A stretch of 64,000 nt of DNA from Nipponacmea schrenckii (GCA_030562195.1 CM060199.1:32694338-32758337), one strand, 5' to 3'. Counted from the stretch's first letter, positions 25,301-40,300 are shown. Numbers and translations: made by a program. The notes: generated by a model from the letters alone, not told the origin.

Positions 25301-28300
25301 AAGAATTACCACCTATCAAAACAGATGGTGGCTTGGTTAGTAGCAAGTTTTATATGCTTAAACTTTTAAATGCACTGTAAGAACCTTAACATCTGTTTCA
25401 ATCAATCCACATTGGCTTATTTTTTTGATTAAGTGTCTCGTTTCACTCCCTCCCACAAATTCTTCACCACTGAAATCTACTAAGTCTCTTATAACAAACA
25501 AATATATATATTTCTAGGGTAAGCAAGCTAGATTTGATTTAAATGGTGACTTTATACCAGCTGATAAAGATGTACCATTAAATCAAGGGTTACATCACCA
25601 TGGTGATGAACCACAGGTGAGTTTCTTTCTGTTTTTTTTAATATATAGATATTCTGTAGGCTTTCTGACTTAAGAGAGATAGTTGAATCTGGCAAATTGG
25701 TATTCCTTCCTTATTGTTGCAGGTCAGACACTTCCTAATTCCGGATTTTTCTGAGAGCTTTTTTTACTTTATATCTAGAGAGCTGGTTACACATTAGAAG
25801 AGTTGTTCCATTTATCAAGAAGTTCCAATATTCCACAGAGATGTCTGTCCCTAAATGTATTGGCTAAAATCATATTAAAAGTAAGTTCATATGAATATAT
25901 CTCTCATTCTCTGTAAGTCAACATTCAAATTTTTTTTAGCAAATTGTTATCTTTAATATTGTGATGGATATGGTCCCAAACTTGACATAAATAACAAAGA
26001 TCTCATAGTTTTACAAGCATTTTTACAACTCAATTTACTGTGATAAAAATTATCATTGAAACACAGGTCAAATAGTTTTGTATTTAACACTAATACTCAA
26101 TATATATTATATTTATCTAGGCAAAACAAGGATTATATGTTGACAATATACAAACACCTATATTACCTACTGTCTTACAAGCTGGGGTGATATTTTTATT
26201 CCGCTGGGCGTTAGATGATAGTGCTGAAAGTGTTCAAATGGCAGCTATTAACACTCTTTATAGTCTATTATGCTGTTCACAAGATGAGGTAACTATTAAG
26301 CTTCTTAACTACCTAAAGTGATCTAGTTGACAAAACAGGATTGTGTTTGGTATGGTGCAATACATAAGATAATTTGAAAACATTTATTATAAATGTCTAT
26401 AGCAACATTTTTTGTATTCTTTGAAACTCATTGTTTGTATCGTTTGTTTTGTTTTTTTAACTAACCAGGCTGCCATGGAAACAGTGTGTTGTTGGTATCA
26501 GGGATTAATACAACCATGTTTACCTGGTGTAGATCAAGAGATAGATGATAGTGATGAAGAAAAACAACAAGAATCTGATGATGAAATAGCTAGAAGAGAT
26601 TTAGTATTGGCTCTTATCAACAGGATGATGATTTTGCCTCGATTAAAATATCTCTTAATGGAAAAACGATTGTCAGCTCCATCTTTAGTTCAGATATTAC
26701 AGATTCTAACCAGATTATCACAACATTCTCAATCAGCTGCTTATCAGGTATATTGAAGGAAATGGATATATTTATGTACTTTGCTTAAGAGTAAATAAGG
26801 CTTCTGAACTTTTAAGTATGTCTTTTGCTTAGTAAATCCGAAAGTTAAACTCAAAATAAAAATTTTGGTACATAGTATGCCTTGTTAATTTAAACCATTT
26901 TCATCTAAAAAAATTCTTCAATATATGAATGTTGCTATTAGCTGTTTATCATCGTGGAATATTTGTAACAACTCATTATTTCCTTTGCATATAAGTATGA
27001 CAATTTTAATTGCTCTGATTTCTCAATATGCTGTTTATAATCATCTCAGATCTCAAGCTTATATGAATAAATCAAATGTGTATTTTCAAATATCACAAGA
27101 TGACCATTTCTTTTACAGATTATGCATTGTCCTGGTCTTATGAAATACATATTTTCAGAGTTTTTACCAACAACTTGGACACCTATAGGTAAGAAAATAT
27201 CTATAGAGGGTTTTTTGATTCATTTAAACAAATGAAATATTTCTGCAATGTCAGAATATGACCACTTATATTACCCTTACCCCCACATGAATAAGGCTAG
27301 TATATTGTTGTCACCTATGTCCATCTGTTCTCCGTACACATTTTCTTGAAAACACTCTAGGAGGCACTATTCTTGACAGATTCTGGCGTAACTTTGTTTG
27401 AGTGTTTCTAATCAACCAACGATAAATCTTATCAGCGAAATCAAAAAATTATTTCATGAGTTATTGCCCTTGTTCTTGTAATGCTTGTAAATACTCTACA
27501 ATGTGTAATAACCCAAATTTGTATACACTGTAGACAGCACAATTCTTGATGGATTTCAATCAATCTTGGAGTATTTATAATTACCCTAGGATAAACCCTA
27601 TTGAAATCAGAAAATCTTGAGTAACAGTTATTGACCTTGCTTTTGAAACAAAAAGAAGGCACAATTCTCAGTAATATTGTACATTTATCAACCCAGATAA
27701 GAAATGTATGACTGGAGGTTGAATATTTCATTCTGTTAATGTAATGTCAAATTTTTATTCAAATTCAAAGCTGCCATTAGGCTTATATTAGTTATAGAAT
27801 TGCCTGGTAACCTATCTTTAGCTTTGGAAATCATTTGTTTGACATTTTGTGATATTAGATTTAATGCAGAAAAATATTGTTATCAAACCAAGCCATTAAA
27901 TTTGGGTTAAAAGTCACCTGCGATATCAGCTTAAGTTAAATTTTAAAATGTGAAAACAGTTAAGTGAAAAGGTATTGTTTTATCCACAGTGTAACATTGA
28001 TTCAATATCAACTATTGTGTTGAGTTAAAATGTTTTATTTAAGAATGAAATATGTTCAGGAGTTCAAAGATTATAAAATGTTAAAGGATGAACTTTCTTC
28101 AATGATTTAGAGATTTTCTAAAAAATTAAACAAAAAGGGTGTACATGTATTCATAGCTTGAGGGTGAGCTGAAATCAGTATGGGTAGAGACCTTTCTACA
28201 CCTGTTAATAGGGTGAGCTAAAATCAGTATAGGTTACAGACCTCTTCACCTGTATTGTTAGATCATTGAGACTGCAGACATCCCAGAGTTCACTTCTTGT

Positions 28301-31300
28301 TGTCATGTCAGCAACATAACAGGCAATTTTCTTGGATGCAGACTTAAACTTTTTTGGACTTCAAGCCTTTATTTTTAGGTAAGGCATCCTTTATTTCATT
28401 TATTTTTAGTTTTAAATTTAGTTATATATTTCATGTATAGGAAAATTTTTCTCAAGCCTCCATGATTGTAATATATGTGTTAGTTGAAAAAATCTATTTG
28501 AAATCAGGGCAATGGTGTTAGACCGTGTATTGAGACAAGTTGAAATCACTGGTCTAAGTCACAGAGCAATAGATAATTATGATCTATATGATATAAGGAT
28601 ATTATGTGAGAATGGTGTTAGAGTCTTCTGTTTTAAAACATTGTCTTTATGTTTGTCAGTGTAAGGTTTTTAGTGAGTGATATCCTAGCATGTAATTATA
28701 ATCATAGATTCAAAAGAGTTGCTGAATTAAACACCATTTATTAATAAGGTAAATGTTATTTGATATTGATAGCATGATGTCCATCTGAATTTTTAAATAA
28801 GATTGGGCAAGAATCTGAAAGGCAACTAGGTGAATAAAGACACCAACGAGAATGATAAGAATGCCAAATAGAGCTAAGACCCCAGTTTTATCCATGAGGT
28901 TTTTTTTTGTACATTAAACATACCAGTAATCCATGTTTTAACATCTTATTCTTTTATCTTACAGCTATACATCATGATGGAGGTTTCATCTTCAAACCCA
29001 AAGAAATTCAGTTGTATTCTGAGGTAGGTCAAAATTTCTTTGATTGTTATATATGCATACATTCTTTGTTAGAAACTAGGTATATGAAAACATTATAATC
29101 ATTTGTAGTAATTGCAGCCTATAATTTTGAAAATGAGAAAATTTGAGATCATTATTGGATTCGAATTCAAGGCTCATGTGATAATTGAATTAGGTTGAAA
29201 ACATGGATCATTGAAATAAAACTAAAAGAATGATAATTTAGTAATGTAGGATCTGTATGATATATAGGTCATCAATGATGATTTTATGTATATAGTAATA
29301 AAACTGAAGGAATGATAAATGTTATGATTTATGATAGAAATAAAGATAAGTAATGATTATGTTATAATATATGATTGTATTAAAACTGAAGGAACTATAA
29401 TGTTATAATATATGATGGAAATAAAGATTAAGGAATGATATGTTATAATATATGAAAGGAATAAAGATGAAGGCATGATAATTTTATAATATATGATAGG
29501 AATAAAATGAATGAATGATAATGTTATATTATAAAAAAAAACAGAAGGAATGATAATGTTATGATATATAAAAATAAATCTGAAGTAGTTGATTAAATGA
29601 TAGGAAGCTGAAGGAATGACAATACAAAATTAGGATCATGTCATTGAAAATAGAACATTTGTTTACAAGACAATAGTACATCAGAATCAATAGTAAAATA
29701 GTAATCATATTAGTTGGTACATACTATTAGTTTCATCTTCTTCCCATTTTTCATGGGATCTTCCCATGGTCTTAGCATGGTTACGATATAAGATCCTATC
29801 AACTAGATGGATAAAAAGCATATTCTCTCTAAAGCGTAACAGGGCTCATTGTAAAACTTCCTAGCATAGGGAACGGAACACCTGAATCTGAGAATCAATT
29901 GGGTTTATTTATGCTGCCTGTTGAACTTTCAGTAAATGCGTGAATGTGTTTTATACAAGTCAAACTTAAAATCCTATTTTGTTTGGAGAGAAAAGATGAC
30001 TTCTTTAGGTTATAAGGAAAGTCTGGCCAAATTTTCTCTTCCCAATTCAAGTCTTTCCTCCACTGTGGCTATAATCTTATGAGCTGTTTATCATATGAGA
30101 TGTAAAGAATGAATGTTTAAAGCTCTCAGATTTATAAAGGTTGATTTTATGTGGACAATAATTTAGTCACTCAACATGAAATCAACTTGAAGTGTATTTC
30201 CAAGTTCAACAGGAGCTTTGTTTATAAATACAACTTCTTTAGGATAAGGGGAGTTGTCTAAAACTAAACTTTGGCTTCAACTGGACATATTTCAGTCTTA
30301 TATATTAGGAATTCTCCCTCTGTAGGAATGGCTATAAGATTGATGTTGTTTTTTACTAAACTGGATAGGGGACGGCGACCTGCATGACAGCTGAAGGCAA
30401 GCATGTGGTAGGTGTGGGGGCCACTATTACTGCAGGGCGGCTCTGAGTAGGTGTGGTCATGAAGTCCTACGGTTGCAAATTAGATCATAATAAAATCAAA
30501 TGACATGCTATATTTTATACCTTGCTTCAGGGGGATCAAATCTAGACAAGTGCCAGATATTTTTCTAAATTATTCTCAGTGTTCATGTGTTCATTGGATA
30601 AAGGAGGTCCTGCGTCTGTCGGGTGGCATACTAAACTCTGGCCCTGAAGTAGAGATTTATATACTCTGATATTGACGCTTATTGTAAAGTTGTGGGAATG
30701 AAAGTTTTAAAAATCTTTGAATTGACAGCAATACTATATAAAAAAAAAGTAATCTAAATGATTAGAATTCTATGAATTAAATAAAAAAAATTCTAAAAAG
30801 ATTGAATGAATTAATTTTTATTAAACTAAGTGAATATATCGATATGAATTAGCATAGTTTATAGTTGATAGATTTGAAATAGTTAAAAAGAAATAAAAGA
30901 AGAAAGAACGAACTATATTTACATTTACTTCAAAGTTAAGGATTCACTCTACAAGCTGGTTAATGGCCAAACCTCCTATCATTGTTCTTTCCTGGATTTC
31001 CTTAGATAAATTCAACTTATTTATATTTATATGGATACCATCAATACCATTACTGCTCCCCACTACTGTTTAGTGAGTTTACTTCAAGTTTTGATGTTCT
31101 ACTGAATATCAGAAACAGTTGTCAACAGGATGAGAATGAGCTTTTCTCTTTCAAATGAATTCTATTATTTGTTTGTATTTCGTGTTTTACAAGTTATGAA
31201 CTTGTAATGGTTAGAAATAGCCAAAGAATATTTTTGACTTGACCAAATTCTATGTTCAATTCACTTTGATATCTATCGAATTTCATAAATTCATGTTTTT

Positions 31301-34300
31301 TATACCAGAAATATTGATTCTGTGGTAAATCTATTTTAATTTTTTTAATGAATTGAATTATTTTTAGGAAACCCTCTTTTAGTTAAAATATCCACTTCAA
31401 ATTTTGCATATTTTTTTGATGATCAATATTAGAACCAAAATTACTTGATTCCTTCCAAATTTCAATTTGATGGTTACAATAGACTGCAATATTGATTCTG
31501 TGGTCAAATGGAACTATTTTTATTCATTTCAAACAGAGGTATCAAATGATATTAAGATTATTGTTTAGATATGTGAGGTGTTACATAATGCTATATGTCC
31601 CTTTTTACAAAAGGTTCTAAAGTCCAAAATGATTTCAGACATAATTTAAATAAATATTTGCATCTGATGTGAAAATTCATTATTGGTATTTGGTGAAATT
31701 TTGTACAATCTAGAATGGTAACATTTCAAATATTTCATAGAATATGTTTCAATATCAAACTTCTGTGGTCTGTAAAGTTTAGGAATTAATATTGGAATGA
31801 TTTTTCTATTCCTCTGCATACTTGAACATTAATCCTAACTCTACACCTAACCTTAACACACTTACACAAAGATTCCTAAATTCTATAAACCATAGAAATA
31901 TCAAAATCTTTTAATTTTGCGATTCATGATAAGCAATATTTTGAAGTTGAAAACCAATTTAGATTGTTAAAAATTTAATTTTAAATTCCAATTTCAAATT
32001 TGTTTACTTTTTAATTCCGTTACCTGGATTAGAATCTACCTTCAGGTGAAATATTAGGTTTAATATGACATAATGAATTAGTGTAACCACCCATGTTTAT
32101 AAATATATGTATCTTCATGTCCTTGCAACGGTTTTTCATACGATTGCGTGATTTTGAAGAAAATTATTTAACAAAAAGTTTTATATATTCATTTAATAGT
32201 TTAGGCAAAATTGAGAGGCTAAATATTTGATTGATTGTTTCAATTACAAATTTTATATCAAATTTCTCCCCAAAAATGCCAAATTGCTAATTGTGAACAC
32301 ATTGGAGCTCCAATGCAAGCTGTAAGGTATTAATGATCTATTTTTTTAAATGATTAACACTTGTTTTATATTTGTAGATATGTTACCTTTAGAAAGTTAT
32401 AGAAAGATTGGGATGAAATGATAGTGTACAACATTCAAACATAAAAGGAAGGAAGAATCATCGAATTAGTAGCTTGAATTAATATATTATTATTGTGTAT
32501 ATTTTAGAATTAAAAAGATATGCATTGTGTTGTTTTCATTCAAAAAAATTGAAATTTCTGCTGTCTATATAAAGAAATTTCAAATCTCAGTGGAAAATCC
32601 TATTGAATTGAGTTCATTTGCATACACAATACATTTGCACATGCCTTGGGTACCAAATGGACCTGTTAAAGACTGATTTCATTATAAACAGGAGCTCCAT
32701 AACATACAAAAAAATATCATAATAATGATTTTGCATTAAGGCCAAATTAAAATGTCACGCAAAAACATGAACTCCTTAGGCTCTCCAAATTGCATTCACA
32801 ATTAAAGAGCATGGCTCATAGAACAGTTCTCACCATTGTCCATTGCATCAATACAGAGGTTCTTTAGAACCACAAATTGGCATGAGTTCTTAGGTTGTAC
32901 CAGTTGTATCTTCAAAAAAAGGGCGTCATATAACGATTATTACCCGGAGTGGAGCTGTAACAACGTTGCAAAACTGCAATTGATTCAAATTAAGTTTCAC
33001 CTTAATCTAACGAGGGCTCTGTGTAACTATCAACATCGTATTTGGAATTCCAACACCCAGTCCCTCTGCAAACAGTGCACGCCTTTGAGCACTCCAGGCC
33101 GTGCTTCTTGCAGCTGAATTCACAGTCTCCTTTACATTGGCACTGACGACGTGCAGTAGGTTCTCCTGGGCCGCTGGTTCCTCAGACTTTACCAACTCAA
33201 GTCTCCTGCCAACCATTCTCCACCCCCATTTCTTGGTCTCCATGACATCACCAATCCAGGCCTAAACTTGGTGATAGACTCGGCGACTGTGAAATCGAGC
33301 CTATCCAACATGGGCGGAAGGTTTCGAAGTTTCACGCATGATGAAGCGTCTCGCACACAGACTCGTCATGTCACCGTCACCTTAGCCTTCCGCGTCGCCA
33401 CCATACATAGATAAGAAGACTCCGTTTCCTGCATCGCCCACTTTCTGCTTTGATGCCTTCTCCACAGAAGACTAGTGCGTGCTGTCTGAAGTCATGTTCA
33501 TTGTTAACAGCTTTCTTCAGCGCGGTCGCCTTACTCAACCCCTAATATCCACGAGGTGGTATCGCATCCACTGAGCGCATGCACAAATGGGAGGATTGGG
33601 TAAACGTGTGGTGCATGGGTGGTGGCTTTTATGTCCCACACCCGATTGCAATTGCTTTTTCAGGATATGAAATGAATCAGGTTCAATCTCTCCGTGGAGT
33701 AGTGGCAGAGTAAGATGAGGATATCCATGTCCTAACCACTACTCCACAGAGGGATTGAACTCATTCATTTCATGTCCGGAAAAAGCAATTGCAATCAGGT
33801 GTGGGACACCACCCATGCACTAGGACCACACGTTTGCCCAATCCTCCCATTTGTGCACGCGTTTGGTGGATGCGATACCACCTCGAGGATGTTCGGAGTG
33901 AGTAAGGCGGCTGCGCTGAAGAAAGCTGTTATCAATGACGATAACACACTAGTCTTATGTGGTGAAGGCATCAAAGCAGGAAGTAGGCGATGCGGGAAAC
34001 CGAGTCTTCTTATCTCTGTACGTTGGCAACGCGGAAGGCCAAGGTGACGGTGACATGACGAGTCTGCTTGCGAGATGCTTCAAGGAGAAGGCCACTACCC
34101 GCATATCATGCGTGAAACCTCCCACCCACGTCGGAATAGGCTCTATTTCACATTCACAAATTTATCTCAAGGTTCGGGCTTGGATTGGTGACGTCATGGA
34201 GCCCGAGAAATGGGGGTGGAGAATGGGCGGCAGTAGGCTCAGTCGGTAAAGTCTGAGGCGCCAGTGGCACCGGAGAACTTACTGCACGCCGTACGTTGCC

Positions 34301-37300
34301 AGTGCAAAGGAGACTGAATCCAGACGATGCAGCTGCAAGAAGCATGGCCTGGAGTGCTCAGAGGCGTGCACAGGATGCAGAGGGACTTGTGTTCGAATTC
34401 CAAATACGATGTCGATAGTGACACAGAGCCCTTGTCAGATTAAGGTGAGACTTAATTTGAATCAATTGCAGTTTTGCAACGTCGCTACAGCTCCACTCTG
34501 GGTAATAATCGTTATATGACGTCATCGTGACCCTTTAATGGCGTCACAGTGACTTCCTAGGGGCATGACAACCATTTATTCTGGCTATTTCGTATCATGT
34601 TCCATGGTTCCCCCTTCCCCCATCCGGATTTTGTCGGATTTTGGATATATTGTTGAGTGTACCATACTGATTGACCAACAACAGAAATTCCTTCTGTTGC
34701 AATTTGTTGTAGGTTGGGGTATTTTTTTAAGTAGAATGACTGGAATAACAGTTCTTACAAGTACAACACTGATTTTTAATCAAATTTGATGTCAAGTTAT
34801 ACTTACAGGCTTATCTGTCTTATTCTTCTTCTTACAAATTCATTTTTTGTAAATTTTATAAGAAATTTTCTTGGCAATCACTGATTGAATTATTTCTAAA
34901 ATACCAAAATAGAAATTTGTTTATAATCCCTCATGAAAGGTGGCGCATGATAGATTTTGAACTCTAATCGAATCAAATACTATTAAATATAAACTGTTTG
35001 ACTACAGGCTACATGTATGTTGAATATTCTTTGCTACAGTGCCAAATGTTTTGATCAAACTAATCTGCCAGTGGGAGTGTACTATCTGGCCTCTGTTATA
35101 TTAAGGTTATATATATTAGAATACTAAGCATATATTGCCATAACCCATGTCCGTCCATCTGGCTACAATTGCTCGTAATCGTTGATGGATGAGTTATTGC
35201 CGTTTTTCATAAAATGCAAGTAAACACTTTGAATGTCACAATTCTTTACAGATTTTGCCAAAACTTGCTGCAAGTGTTTATTATCACCTTTTGTATTGAA
35301 AAATATTTAATTTAATTATTGCCCTTATTCTTTGATTTTTGGCTCGTAAACACTCTACAAGTCACAATTGTTTATAGATTTTAATGAAACTTGCTAAAGA
35401 TTGTATATTTTATTTTGGTAATCATTACTGTACTGTCAAGTTTTTTTTCAAAATCAGCGCTGCCAGTGGATGTACATTACTTTGCCTGACAAGCTATCTT
35501 TAAAGATGTGATCTATTGTTCTGGTATAGTGGGGGGAGCCACAGTGGTGTAGTGAATTAGATGCTTCCTCGCTTACATGAGGGTCCAGGGTTCAATCCTG
35601 ATGAACTTTTGAATTTTTCAATCAGGTTTCCCCAATCTCTTCATAAAGTGCACAAGAGTAGCCTAATGTTGCTGTCCTGGCCAAATTTCCCATCATTGCA
35701 CCTTGCATGGCATTCCTGTCTTCATTAGCCTTTGAGGTGCAGAAGAGTTGAAAAACTCCATTCATTTTATTTTTGTTTGCTATAATGGGTCAATAGACAT
35801 TGTTTAAGAAACAACATTGGGAGTCAGTTTCTCGTAACTGGACATATGAAAATAGATATTTTTGAGATAGGACTTTTGATATGAAGAGTTTTTGTTTGTT
35901 ATATAATGTACACATGTAAATTGTAGAAGATGAGGTTCAGATAAAAACGGTTCGAGGTTATCCTGTACCAGAAGCTTTAAAACTTATTGTATCTCTGTGT
36001 AAAAATGGAAAAAATATGGCAGCAATATTGGTGAGTCTATAAGTCGTTGTACCTTTGACTTGTGACTAACAATCTATTTCTTCACACTTGATTTCTTTGG
36101 TTTTAATTTGAATATGAGATATATTACTATTTCTTCTCTTTCAGATATCAACTTATAATCTTCAAGATATTACACAAAGATATATAGCTGTATCACTGAA
36201 GTTAGTAGTTTTGCTTTTATTTTATTTTACTTTTCTTTGTTAATTGTTTTTATAATAAGCCCACATAAAAATGTGGTATTTTTTTGTCATCCCTGTCCGT
36301 TCACAATTGGCTTGTGAATGGGATTTTTCGATGATCAGTCTTTGAGTTATTGCCCTTGACTTAGTTAAGATGTGTCGAAATAGACCACATTTGAAGTTTC
36401 AGTCACTAAATAAAATGTTATAATTTACGTTATATATTTCAGAGAGTTACAATTACCAGAAACAATAAGCTATAACCTACAGAAACAATGTTATATTCTA
36501 TGGAAAGTCTGTTTATCCTATGGTTATATGGATGAACTTTATTTGTAAGTTAATTAATACCACCTTAAAGCTTGTTTTGAATCATATATTTCCTATAAAA
36601 GGTGAAATGAATATTTGGTGTGAAAATAGGCCTTTTGCATGTAACTTCTGTATACTTTAATTCAAAAATATCTTCTGCACAGTTGCAGTAGTTGCAGAAA
36701 CCTTTGTCTGAAAGTTGTGTATATTAATTGTAATGATCATAATTTCTCTTTTACAGAAATATGTATTCAGTGATAGTAGAGAAGATCAGAGTAATACATC
36801 AGAATATTATAAATAATAAATATGATAACTATATGGTAATATCAACATTAGAGTCTGTATTACATGTAGCATCTATAACTGTACCACATTCTAAATTTGT
36901 CTCACAGTAAGTATATAATTTTAGCTTTTCGCAATTCTGATGAAGATCACTGAGGATTTTAACAGAGTCTATTTTTTGCACACTATAGAAGACTTTTCCT
37001 TGAATCGAAAGTACCAGATATTCCATAAACAGCTTGGTCTTTCAATAAAAAAACAACCATATTAAAGCATTCCCCAGACAACTTTCTGAGTGTATTTGGT
37101 AGATATTATGATAATGACTGTATATAATTTGTATGTAGAGAAGAAGTAATGGAAGTAGAAGAAGAAGAAAGTAATATAAGTGAACCTATGATTAACTGGA
37201 GTAATATAACAGGTCTATATCAACCTATAGTACAATGTTTACAACATACATTTCAATATATAGGTAACCACTATCAATTTCAGGTATGTACTAATAGTTT

Positions 37301-40300
37301 CATAAATATCTTAAGTACTTAACATTATTACAAGAAGTAGAGAATGAATTGAAGTATTTTAATAAATTTTCTATTCATTGAAAGTATATGGAGAGAGTTT
37401 GATTTCCTTACCAGCTTGGTAGATTTATGTAATTAAATATTACCAGCTTATGAATTCTGTACATTTGACATCTGTTAATTGACATTTAATTGTAACTTCT
37501 AAATATGAAAACATCCAAAGTGTATGAATTGCTGTATGTATACTTTAATGTATTTCTTTTTATGTGATTGTTATCTGTCTTTATTAATAGAGAGAAGATT
37601 TATCAATGGTAACATGTTTAACTAATTATATAGCAGGCTATTATGAAAAAATAAAACATCAGGTACATCTTTATCTCCTAGAAATTTATTTACTTTACAG
37701 TATAAGCAAAATATTATTGATCAGACATATTACATACAGTTAACGATCATATATATTTGTTAATCAGTCATAACACATAGATTTAATGATCAGTCCTAGT
37801 ACAGTAATTGATCAGGCATAGTACATACATTTATTAATCAGGCATAGCACATTTAGTTATATTGATCAGGCATATCACATACAATTATTAATCAGGCATA
37901 GCACATTTAGTTATGTTGATCAGGCATATCACATACAATTATTAATCAGGCATAGCACATTCAGTTATGTTGACCAGGCAATCAAAATTGGCTAAATAAG
38001 TAACATGTTTTTCAGGCTGGATATAATGCTGTAGAAATATTACAAACTATAGAGAGATTATGTTATGATGTGTTGATACCATTTTGGAAATCACTTGGTT
38101 TTTATTCTTTACTCTCAAATATCAGGTACCAGTAATAATTAGCTCAGCTATAGTTTTGTGATCCTGTTTTGATGTACAACCCCATGCTGTAAAATATATT
38201 GAAAGCTCCCTCTGTTGACAAAAATTAAGATACTGAGCCATTAGATAAGTCTGTCAACCTTTTTGTATCTCTATTCTCTATTTTCCATAATCTGAATCCA
38301 GTCATACCCTGTTGATGCCAGGTTTTTTGTTCAGGGGCTTCAAAGTCCATTTGATAAATGCAAATGCATCTTTTTTATCAATGATCCCGAAAGAGTGTCA
38401 AAACTCTGATTTATTTGCTTGACTAAATATTAGATGTCATTTCTAGACAGTAGTAGACATTGATGATATTGTAAGCTATATACATGTATAATAATCTATT
38501 TCAGTCAGTATTCCAATTTATTATCAGACAGTGTTAAACATGATGAGAGAACAGAAAGTTTACCAGATTATGGTGGTGTATGTTCAACTAACAATAAAAC
38601 ACTACCTATATTACAATCCACAACACCATTTGGTTTTCTATCATCTTACCTACGATTGGTGTTGATTTGTTGTAAATTACATAAAGGAATGATTGACCAG
38701 GTATGTATAAAATACACCCCAAAATTCACTTTAAAAGAAATAGTATATAAGCTTTCAGAATTGCCTAAGTTTATACCTGACAATTATGGTATTATGTAAA
38801 TATTATTCACATCTTGATAGCCTGTACCTTTTTTCTTTTGCAGTCGTATACTTGCAGCAACATAAATCTGTCTATCCAATACAGATGTACTTGTTTTTTT
38901 AAATAAATTGTACATCAGAAAAATTTGTGTCATTTTTTTTCATTGTATTGTCCTTATGGACTGAATTTTAAGACATTGTATTCAACCTAATTCTGACCCA
39001 TGTAAATATATCCATTATCTTACTTTATAGTATAATGGAAAAAGCCAGTTTTTAAACAATAGCATGTCTTGTTTTAATCAAGACAAACTATTATTTTATT
39101 ATTTCAGATGAAACCAATGATAATCAATAATGAAGATATTTTAAGTTATATAAGAAATATCTGTCAAGTCAAAAAAACTACTTTACTCTCTAATTATTTT
39201 ACCAGATTTGAGAATATATTTCAATACCAACTTATTAAATTATCATCTCTAAAGGTAATTTTAGTAATATCGTATGTTGTTGTATTATGTTTTCATTCAT
39301 AGGTCTTATAGTACCTGTAACAGATTTATTAATAGTCATATTCGTTCGACTCAAATAACTTTCTGAGTTCATTATTACATTTACTACCAAAAATAATATA
39401 GTGGACTGAATTGTGTTTAGGTTTTTCATCTGGCAAGATTTATAACATCTGGATAATATGCAAATCAGAGGTTAAAAAGAGTAATATATGTATTTGAAGT
39501 AATGATGTAATAAAAACTATGTTTTTTAGGATTGTAATGATATGAAAGTTTACCATCAAGTTTCTCTACGACTACTAACTAGATTACAATATGGTGATGA
39601 ATACATCATACATGATTTACTATCATTTATTGTCTTCTCTTCACAATATTTAAGGTAAATGTCTTTGACTTTTTTGACTTGTTAATGGAATAAGACGTGA
39701 GTCATGAGTCTACATAATAATGATGACTGACTGTAAAGGCTGGAAATCTTGACTTTAATTGATCGATTGAGACTTTCCAGGTAAACCATGTAAAACCAGC
39801 ATACTGAAATTCTTGAATAATATGTTTTAATCGAAAAGGAATGAGTATAAAGTTAAAAGCGATACATGCCTGCAAAAAAAAACAACTTGAAATTAAACTT
39901 GTTTTAGTACTTGCTTGTTTATGGCTTCATCACTTTCCGTACAACGTCATCTGACGTAACTTACTATTGTTTAAGGCTAGCAAGCAACACTAAGAAAAGA
40001 GATTAGGAGGTCTGTCACACTGCTATTCAAATTAAACTGTCCTGTTGTGTTATTAATTGTCTCAGAGATTCATTCCCTTACTAATTTATAGAATTTTAAC
40101 TTTTCTTTCAGTGAGTATCGCAATACAGATGAAAGCTTACAGTCCATGGCTGACCTTCAACTAACAGACATCAAGAAATTGAAGAGTGCCACTCAAGAAG
40201 AGGTTACTCTAGTAACTCACCAACTGATAGAAACTGCTAGAAATAATTTGTTATCTGGAAGCATAAGAAATGTTTATCTCACATTATTTAGTGGAAAAGA

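Larger units (their letters stand above)
32923..34521. repeat. 1.6-kb inverted repeat (783/786-bp arms, 30-bp spacer)
   Basis: The left arm (32923-33705) is the reverse complement of the right arm (33736-34521), with scattered differences. The outer ends share GCGTCATATAACGATTATTA / TAATAATCGTTATATGACG; the inner ends share GGAGTAGTGG / CCACTACTCC. Both arms are GC-richer than the intron around them. Each carries the same degraded protein-coding remnant on opposite strands, listed separately. It lies inside RPAP1 intron 13. Confidence 0.9.

Noticed and set aside
26412..26468. Open frame running upstream of RPAP1 exon 12 with an apparent start
   Set aside because: The segment is intronic. The acceptor AACCAG at 26468 and alignment with the RPAP1 frame place the exon start at 26469.
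28710..28895. Minus-strand ORF with a strongly hydrophobic N-terminal segment, like a small membrane protein
   Set aside because: Only 61 codons, in the middle of an RPAP1 intron, with no family match, promoter or conserved partner. Hydrophobic ORFs arise easily in T-rich DNA.
37722..37981. CRISPR-like array
   Set aside because: The units are diverged, spacers repeat each other, and the context is a eukaryotic intron. It is a minisatellite.
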